In this document: positions 1 to 6,074 of the stretch, one piece after another
Layout of the letters: each line of letters opens with the position of its first letter
Position numbering within the stretch: position 1 is the first letter of the stretch
NCBI GenBank assembly: GCA_947311795.1
Contig: CAMZLX010000035.1
Coordinates: 1-14,978 of the forward strand
Length of the DNA stretch: 14,978 nucleotides
Origin: an uncultured Zetaproteobacteria bacterium
GTDB lineage: Bacteria > Pseudomonadota > Zetaproteobacteria > Mariprofundales > Mariprofundaceae
Reading direction: 5' to 3'
Position numbers and translations under genes: made by a program
Notes under the pieces: generated by a model
Databases searched by the model: none
Seen by the model: the letters and a program-made list of their open reading frames with translations, nothing else
Told to the model about the DNA's origin: nothing

Positions 1-289
1 CTGGTAAGTGATGTTTGAGAATGCGGTGGGCAGCATTGTTGATGCTGACAAATTGGGCAGCTTGTGATAAATCAGAAACAACCAGCGACCATAAATGTTG
101 CTCATCCAAGTTGCGAAGTTGATGAATAGATTCTTGTGCTTTGAGCGCAGTGGGCAAGACCATGATGGCATAGGTCGTCTCAGTCGGCACAACAGCAAAA
201 CAACCATCATGCAACAGCTTGGCAGCATGTTTGATTTGTCTGATTTGTGGGCGCTCAGGATGCAGGCGCATATGCTCAAAGGTATGCAT
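1..289 (-). CDS. Sua5/YciO/YrdC-family protein, N-terminal part (cut by window edge)
   Basis: Reading minus from ATG 289 gives 96 codons with no stop before base 1, so the C-terminus lies outside the window. The start region (MHTFEHMRLHPERPQ), the conserved substrate-pocket segment VPTETTYAIM at about residues 34-43, the following LRNLDEQHLWSLVVSDLS stretch and the N..A.RI.K segment near residue 90 line up by eye with E. coli YciO, whose corresponding motif is YPTDSGYAL. Proteins of this fold include TsaC/Sua5, which make threonylcarbamoyl-AMP for the t6A37 tRNA modification. YciO-type members are related, but their physiological role is less certain, so I do not call it TsaC. The start lies 4 bases after the asmA stop with no clear Shine-Dalgarno sequence, suggesting translational coupling. 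An alternative ATG at 271 is possible. Confidence 0.75.
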   Translation of the reverse strand, partial: MHTFEHMRLHPERPQIRQIKHAAKLLHDGCFAVVPTETTYAIMVLPTALKAQESIHQLRNLDEQHLWSLVVSDLSQAAQFVSINNAAHRILKHHLP

Positions 290-293
290 GTTG

Positions 294-2645
294 TTAGAAC
301 TTAAAGCCTTTAAACGCATCCTTAAGCTTTTGTTTGGCCTTTTCTTTTGCTTTGGCTTCGAGCCGCACTTTTTCAGCGGCAATTTTTGCATCTGCTTTTC
401 GCTTGGCTTCGGCTTTAGCTTTGGCGGTTTGTTCATCACGGGTTTTAACAAAACCTTGGTCAAGCACTTTGCCGCCCACGCCACCAATAGGTTTGCCTGC
501 CGCATCGTTGAGCGCTCCCGCGCTGTCCAAGAGTGCATCTTTATCCATCTTAACATCCACTTGGATATTCTCAAATGAGCCATAAATATGAAGCGGAACA
601 ACCAAACCTTTTTTGCGACTGCCCCCACCTTGACCTGCCAAAGTTTGTACCAATTTTGGGCGCACATGGTAATCAAGCTTGGTTGGGTCTAAGTAGACTT
701 TTCCTTTGCCTGAAAGGCGAAATAATGGGGATGCCATATACAGGTCATTGTTGGTCAGGACTGCATTTTTAACGCTGAAAGTACCTTGCATGGTGGCGAA
801 GTCGCTTTTTTGTGTTTGGGTGGACTGTTTTTTAAGTTTGCGCACTTCTTTCGCAATATCAACACCTTTAAACTGCCCATCTTTAAACAGAAAATTGCCG
901 CGTCCCGTCATGCTGTGAATGATGCTGTCGGGCAATAAACCTTTGCCCGATAACTCTGCATTTAAGGTTGTAATTCCTGATAGTTTATTAAAATCAGCCA
1001 GCGCTTTAAGCACAGGCTGAATGGATACACCTTTTAAACGAAGCGATTGTTTCCAAGTGGCAGGGTATTGGTTGGCATACAATGTCATGTTTTCACTGAT
1101 GTGACCGCCATTGGTATCAAAGCGCAGCGGATTTAAGCGCACCACACCTTTTTCACTGCTTAATGTCATACGCAAGTTTTCGAGCTTGAGCTTCATGGCA
1201 TGAATGGTTTTGGCTTGTAGTTGCACAGATAAATACCATGGTTTTAGGAACGTTAAATCCGGTTCAAGGTTTGCTTTTTCTGTTGGAGTTGTTGTCTCAA
1301 CAGGTGCAGGCTTAACCTTCTTCCCTTTTTTACTTTGTGGAATCCAAGGGTCTAGATGAAGTTCGTCGGCGGTGATACGAAGCTGAATGTCTGGTGCATC
1401 ACCAATGGCAATATCACCCGAAAGTTGAATGGGTTCTTCATCCATGTGCACCTGCATATTCCGAATTTCAATGATGTTAGCATCACCCGCAAGGAAGGCT
1501 TCCACTTGCACGGTTTTCCATGGGTTTGGATGCGCTTTGTATATGTCTTGTAGGGCAGGTACAAAAGTGTTTAACCAAATGCGTTGCAGTTTTCCAGTGT
1601 TGACCTTGGCTTCAAATCTAGGCTTTTTAAGCAAGTTACGCACTTTGCCCGACATGCTCAATACATCCGTATCATCCATGGCTAAGGTGAGGCTATCAAT
1701 TTTTAAGGTTTTTAATGCTTTAACATTAAGTTTCCAAGCTGTGTTCAGCTTATGTTTGCCTTGGACTTCAATGGAACCAGAACTCAGCATCATTTTATCA
1801 CTATGCTGTTCTAAGGATACATCTAGTGAGATAAAAGTATCTTGAAGTTTGCCAAACTGGGCTTCTTGCTCTGTTTCAAGCTGGGGCAACCATGCTAAGA
1901 AAGGTTTTAAACTGAACTGCTTACTAGTGATATGGGCTAACACAGGCAAGGTTTCAGGCTTAAATTTGTCCAAGTCGAGAACTGGGCCGACTTTTGCTGT
2001 GATTTGAATTGGGTTGGCACCAAGCTTGGCTGATAAATCAATGCCAATCGGTTGCTTGAGTTGCAAATCGGTGACATTAAGCTGAATATCATCAATCACC
2101 ACCTTACCTTTGGCCTCATCCGACCAAATAACCTGACCGTGCGTGAGCTGAAGCAGCTTGGCTTCAAAGGCAATGGGTAAAGCAGTGCTTTTTTCTTGGG
2201 TGTTTGTTTTGCTGGTGGATGTTTGGGATTGTGGTGTGGCTTTTGTTGAATCTTCTTTTTTGGATAAGTCAGACCAGTTGTTGCTTCCATCATCATGTTG
2301 GGTGAGCCAAATTTTGGGTGAGTTGAGTTCAAAGCGTTTGACCTCAATTTGTTGGTCAAACAAGGGCATCAATGCAACTTTCACATCTACACTTTTAACC
2401 TCTAACATATTGCGTTGGGTGAAACCTTTGGCGTTTTCAAGCGCAACATCTGTGAGGGTCACACCCACCCAAGGAAACAAGCTGAGTTTGATATTGCCAA
2501 TATCAAGGTTACGTCCTGTGGCATCGAGCACGGCTTTTTTGATTTCTGGCTTGTAGTCGTTCACGCTGATGAAAAACGGTGCAACCAAGAGCGCTATCAG
2601 CACAAGCGCAACAAAAGCGAAAGCAAACTTCATAAATTTTAACAT
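294..2645 (-). CDS. AsmA family protein
   Basis: A 783-residue protein with one N-terminal membrane helix (about residues 5-26) and a long periplasmic part. After the helix comes the typical AsmA entry: a VND segment, then NLDIGNIKLSLFPWVG (residues 46-61) and a valine-rich region. AsmA-family proteins are large beta-rich envelope proteins linked to outer-membrane assembly and lipid transport between membranes. A Ser/Thr/Lys-rich low-complexity linker lies at about 129-155. The C-terminal 45 residues are Lys/Ala-rich, probably helical, and end in a KLKDAFKGFKF tail resembling the KLKG-F endings of the family. The start is set by GAGG 6 bases upstream of ATG 2645; an internal ATG at codon 5 is less well placed. 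The gene begins only 27 bases after the RNase P RNA and is followed at 4 bases by the YciO-like gene. The family call is confident; the exact AsmA paralogue (AsmA, YhdP or TamB group) is not determined, though length and N-terminus fit AsmA itself best. Confidence 0.85.
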   Translation of the reverse strand: MLKFMKFAFAFVALVLIALLVAPFFISVNDYKPEIKKAVLDATGRNLDIGNIKLSLFPWVGVTLTDVALENAKGFTQRNMLEVKSVDVKVALMPLFDQQIEVKRFELNSPKIWLTQHDDGSNNWSDLSKKEDSTKATPQSQTSTSKTNTQEKSTALPIAFEAKLLQLTHGQVIWSDEAKGKVVIDDIQLNVTDLQLKQPIGIDLSAKLGANPIQITAKVGPVLDLDKFKPETLPVLAHITSKQFSLKPFLAWLPQLETEQEAQFGKLQDTFISLDVSLEQHSDKMMLSSGSIEVQGKHKLNTAWKLNVKALKTLKIDSLTLAMDDTDVLSMSGKVRNLLKKPRFEAKVNTGKLQRIWLNTFVPALQDIYKAHPNPWKTVQVEAFLAGDANIIEIRNMQVHMDEEPIQLSGDIAIGDAPDIQLRITADELHLDPWIPQSKKGKKVKPAPVETTTPTEKANLEPDLTFLKPWYLSVQLQAKTIHAMKLKLENLRMTLSSEKGVVRLNPLRFDTNGGHISENMTLYANQYPATWKQSLRLKGVSIQPVLKALADFNKLSGITTLNAELSGKGLLPDSIIHSMTGRGNFLFKDGQFKGVDIAKEVRKLKKQSTQTQKSDFATMQGTFSVKNAVLTNNDLYMASPLFRLSGKGKVYLDPTKLDYHVRPKLVQTLAGQGGGSRKKGLVVPLHIYGSFENIQVDVKMDKDALLDSAGALNDAAGKPIGGVGGKVLDQGFVKTRDEQTAKAKAEAKRKADAKIAAEKVRLEAKAKEKAKQKLKDAFKGFKF

Positions 2646-2672
2646 CTTTTACCTCAAACTACTCAAAACTTT

Positions 2673-3036
<364 letters not shown>

Positions 3037-3042
3037 GGGGCT

Positions 3043-3072
3043 AGTGTAATCAGTTTGTGAGAGAATTACGAA
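3043..3072 (-). promoter_or_regulatory. Putative rnpB promoter
   Basis: A TACACT -10-like hexamer (3043-3048, minus) places the expected transcription start at about 3036-3037, exactly where the P1 helix begins. The -35 region is poor (TTCGTA at 18-bp spacing), so the call depends mainly on the fit between -10 position and RNA 5' end. Confidence 0.4.
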
Positions 3073-3082
3073 TACGTGAAAA

Positions 3083-3208
3083 CTATGGGAGCTTGTCTTT
3101 CTTGTCTGGGTTGTTGTTTTTCTTTTTAACAGGTTTAAAAAACACCCAAGCGACCAGACCCGCCAAAAGCAAAAAAATGCTTAATTCGATGAAACCTGCA
3201 ATCCACAT
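3083..3208 (-). CDS. 41-aa single-helix membrane microprotein
   Basis: This short ORF reads MWIAGFIELSIFLLLAGLVAW, then a lysine/asparagine-rich tail ending KKDKLP, stop TAG at 3083-3085. It has one hydrophobic helix (about residues 2-23) followed by a basic, presumably cytoplasmic, tail. Its ATG overlaps the TGA stop of the upstream TauE/SafE gene by one base (TGATG), the standard arrangement for translational coupling. The hydrophobic/basic pattern and the coupling are the evidence that it is real; I recognise no family. CcoS is present elsewhere in the window, so it is not simply CcoS. Being the last gene before rnpB, it may act in the same membrane copper or oxidase-assembly process as its neighbour. 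Confidence 0.6.
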   Translation of the reverse strand: MWIAGFIELSIFLLLAGLVAWVFFKPVKKKNNNPDKKDKLP

Positions 3209-4023
3209 CAGGGTTTATCCATGTTGGGCATGTTCATATCGTTCATGTCCATATCGTTCATGTCCATATCGTTCATATCCATGGTATCCATTTTCATATC
3301 ATGGTGCTGCATATTGTGCATATCATGATTCATACCCTTCATGTTTTTCATGTCATGCATACTGTGCATCAACGCGCTACCGCGAATCATGGTAAACACA
3401 CCCATAGCAATCAAAAGCAGGGCCGCAACTTTGAGAAAAACACCGCGCATGTTGGGTGATGCTGATTGCATGATGACAGGCACAAACATCATGGCAGGCA
3501 CTGTACCTAAACCGAAGGCAAGCATCATGCCTGCAGATAACCCAATGCTTCCCGACGTTAAACTTAATGCCAAACCTGCATAAACCAAACCGCAGGGCAA
3601 TAAACCATTGAATAACCCAACCATGAACCAACTCATAGGCATGCGACTATTTGTCGCAGCATGAACCCAGCCCGTTAGCCCAATCAAGCGCGAGAATTTG
3701 GCCATAAATTTCACAAACGGGTCAGGCAACCAGCCTACAAGGTTTAAACCGAACACAATCATCAGCACCCCTGCAAGTATGGTTAAGCCGCGTTGCATGT
3801 CGGCAAACCATGTTACTTGGGTGATTGCCATGCCTAACATGCCTGCCAAAAGTCCGAGGAAAGTATAGGTGAGTATGCGCCCCATTTGATAGCTTATAAG
3901 CCCCGTCCACCACACTCTTTTTTGAGACATAGCAAGCGTTGACACCAGTCCGCCACACATGCCAACACAATGCATGCTTCCTAAAAACCCAAGTAGAAAT
4001 GCGGCGCTGAGTAATGTTATCAT
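3208..4023 (-). CDS. TauE/SafE (DsbD_2-like) membrane protein with Met/His-rich tail
   Basis: A 271-residue polytopic protein with about six helices. The first helix carries GSMHCVGMCGG (H18, C19, C23) and the fourth carries NGLLPCGLVY (C144), the paired cysteine motifs of the DsbD transmembrane-like family often annotated 'sulfite exporter TauE/SafE'. Members of this group commonly sit beside ccoS in cbb3 clusters and are linked to copper handling or cytochrome maturation. The last 53 residues are exceptional: 18 Met and 6 His, first a Met/His part, then repeated MDMND units, a plausible Cu(I)-binding tail. The start ATG 4023 lies 5 bases after the upstream stop, with AAGGA further upstream than ideal. 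The next gene overlaps its stop. The transport substrate cannot be read from the sequence; copper is inferred from the tail and the neighbourhood. Confidence 0.85.
   Translation of the reverse strand: MITLLSAAFLLGFLGSMHCVGMCGGLVSTLAMSQKRVWWTGLISYQMGRILTYTFLGLLAGMLGMAITQVTWFADMQRGLTILAGVLMIVFGLNLVGWLPDPFVKFMAKFSRLIGLTGWVHAATNSRMPMSWFMVGLFNGLLPCGLVYAGLALSLTSGSIGLSAGMMLAFGLGTVPAMMFVPVIMQSASPNMRGVFLKVAALLLIAMGVFTMIRGSALMHSMHDMKNMKGMNHDMHNMQHHDMKMDTMDMNDMDMNDMDMNDMNMPNMDKP
3235..3279 (-). repeat. Three 15-bp tandem repeats in the TauE/SafE tail
   Basis: Three consecutive 15-base units of the form CATATCGTTCATGTC on the plus strand (the third differs by one base, ATATC for ATGTC) encode the five-residue MDMND repeats of the metal-binding tail. 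Their near identity at DNA level suggests recent slippage expansion. Confidence 0.9.
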
Positions 4024-4028
4024 GATGG

Positions 4029-4706
4029 TTATTTATCCTTATGTTGTGTTTTCAGCAGTGGCTCCAGAAGTTCTTGGGCAAAGGTTTCAGGTGAAACAAA
4101 TTGTAAGACTTGCTCACCACCCGCTGGTTGAATTAAGTCTAACCCCAACGCTGGATAAAGAAAATGTGCGTTGCCTTGTCCATCATCCACAAGCTTATTG
4201 GGTTCACCATATTTGGCTTTAAAGTCTTCAAACATAATGGAGCGCTCTGCAACAATAGTTATGCTGCGAATCGGTAGCTTAAGAATATCTGGAATAAGTC
4301 TTTCTTGGATGCCAACACGAATCACATGGTTTGGAAAAATTTCAGGGTGGTAAGCTTCTTTTTTGATGTGGTGTAATAAATCGGAATCAGCTTCCAGCCC
4401 TAGGATAATTTTATCGCCATCATCAAAGACATCATCAAAATAGGCTTCCAAATGCATGTCGGGCTCAGGCTCACCCTTTTTTTGTTGTGTGGTAAACAAG
4501 GCAATATCAGGATGTGCCTTGAGAATTTTTATGGCTTGTTCCAAGCTGCTGTTATGCAAGCTTATATCCAAAACTGAGAGGTTATCGCCTGCTTGAATAT
4601 TCCAAAAAGTGGGGCGTGGATTAGGCTCAGTGTTGGGAAAAAGAATATAAAGCGCTGCGGCAATAGCGAGACCTGCAATGATGCGATAAACCCATTTGGT
4701 TGACAT
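4029..4706 (-). CDS. Membrane-anchored protein of unknown function, paralogue A
   Basis: A 225-residue protein with one N-terminal helix (about 7-23), then a soluble domain, probably periplasmic. I recognise no named family. It is clearly related to the 208-aa protein at 5215-5841. Shared landmarks in the same order are LEAYF (86-90), a D.KI.L.L strand, PEIFPNHVIR (121-130), an I..I/L strand, YGEP (166-169), a YPALGL segment and a terminal F.SP. No cysteines or obvious catalytic triad are conserved between the two. The start ATG 4706 has AAGGA 6 bases upstream. The gene is the first of the group with the TauE/SafE and 41-aa genes, spaced 5 bases from the former. It begins in a 209-bp divergent intergenic region; only weak minus-strand promoter candidates are visible there. 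Confidence 0.8.
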   Translation of the reverse strand: MSTKWVYRIIAGLAIAAALYILFPNTEPNPRPTFWNIQAGDNLSVLDISLHNSSLEQAIKILKAHPDIALFTTQQKKGEPEPDMHLEAYFDDVFDDGDKIILGLEADSDLLHHIKKEAYHPEIFPNHVIRVGIQERLIPDILKLPIRSITIVAERSIMFEDFKAKYGEPNKLVDDGQGNAHFLYPALGLDLIQPAGGEQVLQFVSPETFAQELLEPLLKTQHKDK

Positions 4707-4808
4707 AATTATCCTTTGATTGTTTTAAGATTATTGTATTTCAGAGCATGTTTAGTCGCTAAGAAATGATGTATTTTGAGTATATTTGTGTATGCAGCAA
4801 GAGAAATC

Positions 4809-4837
4809 TTGGCAGGTGAGATGTTATCCTGTATAAT
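4809..4837 (+). promoter_or_regulatory. Strong sigma-70-type promoter of the DUF2892 gene
   Basis: TTGGCA (4809-4814) and a perfect TATAAT (4832-4837) are separated by exactly 17 bases. The expected start is near 4844, giving a leader of about 70 bases before ATG 4916. The leader holds a small 5-bp hairpin (GTGAT-TCCT-ATCAC, 4866-4879) of unclear meaning. Confidence 0.8.
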
Positions 4838-4915
4838 ACGCTCAAAATAAAAATGGATACCATGGTGATTCCTATCACTTGAGGGTGTTTTTAATAAAGA
4901 GCGGAGGAGTGAGGA

Positions 4916-5134
4916 ATGAAGAGTAATGTTGGAACAGTAGATCGTACTTTGCGTGTTGTTTTTGGTCTTGGTTTTGCTTTAGGTGGTTGGTTTACCGAAG
5001 ATGGTGGCGCAATGAGCATGGTGTTTATCGTTGTTGGTTTGGTGCTGACTGTAACAGGTTTGATGAGCACATGCCCAATTTATTCGGTAGCCGGTATCGA
5101 GACCAGTGAAAAGCCAGATCCACGCGGTCATTGA
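4916..5134 (+). CDS. YgaP-like transmembrane (DUF2892) protein
   Basis: A 72-residue protein with two membrane helices. The start (MKSNVGTVDRTLRVVFGL) and the end of helix two (CPIYSVAGIET, about 53-63) match the DUF2892/YgaP transmembrane-domain pattern NVG..DR..R...G and CP.Y...GI. In YgaP this domain is fused to a rhodanese; here it stands alone, as is common. Its biochemical role is not established. GGAGG lies 8 bases before ATG 4916. It is a single-gene unit with its own consensus promoter and terminator, inserted on the opposite strand between two clusters of oxidase-maturation genes. The single cysteine in CPIY is conserved in the family. Confidence 0.9.
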   Translation: MKSNVGTVDRTLRVVFGLGFALGGWFTEDGGAMSMVFIVVGLVLTVTGLMSTCPIYSVAGIETSEKPDPRGH

Positions 5135-5162
5135 TTAGTGTTTGAATGAAAAGTGTTATTTG

Positions 5163-5190
5163 AAAAAAGCGACCTGCGGGTCGCTTTTTT
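5163..5190. terminator. Bidirectional intrinsic terminator
   Basis: AAAAAAGCGACC (5163-5174), loop TGCG, GGTCGCTTTTTT (5179-5190): a GC stem of six pairs flanked by A- and T-runs. It follows the DUF2892 gene on the plus strand and lies 25 bases past the stop of the 208-aa gene on the minus strand, so it can end both convergent transcripts. Confidence 0.92.
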
Positions 5191-5214
5191 TATGCCTAGA
5201 TTTTGCATGAATTG

Positions 5215-5841
5215 TTAGGGGTTGCTAAAGGTTAGTTTGTCCTTGGCATCTTCATTGATGGTGGCGACCAAGCCAATCTTAGGGAAAGTGTACGTTGTGC
5301 TGTTTGCTTTGGTTGTGATTGTTTTTTCAGGTTCGCCAAATTGTGCCACAATCATTTCTTTGTTGAGTTCTACGCTTGGAATGAGTGATAATTCTGTAAT
5401 CACCATACGTTGCACGGCTAAAATATCTTCACTGGATAAATTCATGCGAATCACACCATTAGGATAAACCCGTGGGCGCGTGCTGCGCTGGCGTACTGCT
5501 TCGAGTTCGGCATCGGTGAGTTGCAAGGTGAGTAATATTTTACTGTGGTCGGCAATGGATGGAAAATAGGCTTCGAGTTTCCCTGTGTATTGCGCTTCCT
5601 GCCCTTCTTGATTTGCTTTGGGATATAAAAACACGGCTGCATCAGCACGGCTACGAAATGCAATTTCTGCATCACGGACTGTGCTTTCACCAAGTACAAT
5701 GCCCATGACGTGCAAATGTTGATTGTCATCGAAGAAAGTGCGCTCTTGCAGGCTTTTACCAGATTGCTTGTAAACTGAACTGGTGATATAAAAGGTTGCG
5801 GAACCGACAATAACAATGAGGGCGAGCGATATTTTCCACAT
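5215..5841 (-). CDS. Membrane-anchored protein of unknown function, paralogue B
   Basis: A 208-residue protein with an N-terminal signal-anchor helix (about 4-20) and a soluble domain, likely periplasmic. It is the paralogue of the protein at 4029-4706, sharing LEAYF (89-93), PRVYPNGVIR (123-132), FGEP (168-171), a FPKIGL segment and a terminal F.NP. Its ATG directly abuts the ccoS stop codon (TAAATG), with no good Shine-Dalgarno sequence of its own, so translation probably depends on ribosomes finishing ccoS. It is the last gene of the ccoG-ccoS operon, ending just before a terminator. Position argues for a role in cbb3 oxidase assembly or quality control, but nothing in the sequence reveals an activity. 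Confidence 0.8.
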   Translation of the reverse strand: MWKISLALIVIVGSATFYITSSVYKQSGKSLQERTFFDDNQHLHVMGIVLGESTVRDAEIAFRSRADAAVFLYPKANQEGQEAQYTGKLEAYFPSIADHSKILLTLQLTDAELEAVRQRSTRPRVYPNGVIRMNLSSEDILAVQRMVITELSLIPSVELNKEMIVAQFGEPEKTITTKANSTTYTFPKIGLVATINEDAKDKLTFSNP

Positions 5842-6069
5842 TTAATCAGACTCAGGTTTAGCGTGTTCTTCGTGTTTCTGCTTTTCAAGGTCACGTGCTG
5901 AAGTGCGTTTGGCAGAATCAGGAATCATATCTTCATCATCCATTAAAATGCGGTATGCTTCACCTTGCATATCATCGTATTGGTCAGACTTCACTGACCA
6001 GCGAAAGACCATAAGTGCTACAATACTAAAAAGTAGAGCAGCAGGAATAAGCATTAAAATAATATCCAT
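5842..6069 (-). CDS. ccoS: cbb3 oxidase maturation protein CcoS
   Basis: A 75-residue protein with one N-terminal helix (about 2-22) followed by the CcoS/FixS signature: W-SVKSDQYDDMQGEAYRIL and acidic DDED (about 24-47). CcoS is required for cofactor insertion into the cbb3 oxidase (shown in Rhodobacter). The tail beyond residue 50 is charged and longer than in minimal homologues. AAGGA is placed about 9 bases upstream of ATG 6069. It starts 5 bases after ccoI and is immediately followed by paralogue B. Confidence 0.93.
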   Translation of the reverse strand: MDIILMLIPAALLFSIVALMVFRWSVKSDQYDDMQGEAYRILMDDEDMIPDSAKRTSARDLEKQKHEEHAKPESD

Positions 6070-6074
6070 ATCAA

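Noticed and set aside
2158..2556. 132-codon plus-strand ORF inside asmA, and similar ones at 219-578 and 1429-1845
   Set aside because: Antisense shadows of a well-supported AsmA gene; no ribosome site and no protein-like family features.
3049..3082. Possible terminator between the 41-aa gene and rnpB
   Set aside because: Only a 3-bp stem is visible; transcription may continue into rnpB.
3235..3279. Tandem repeats as a CRISPR-like array
   Set aside because: The 15-bp units abut without spacers and encode in-frame MDMND residues.
4733..4785. Minus-strand -10-like hexamers TACAAT (4733-4738) and a TATACT near 4780 as promoters for the 225-aa gene
   Set aside because: No acceptable -35 at 16-18 bases for either; a promoter must exist here, but I cannot choose one.
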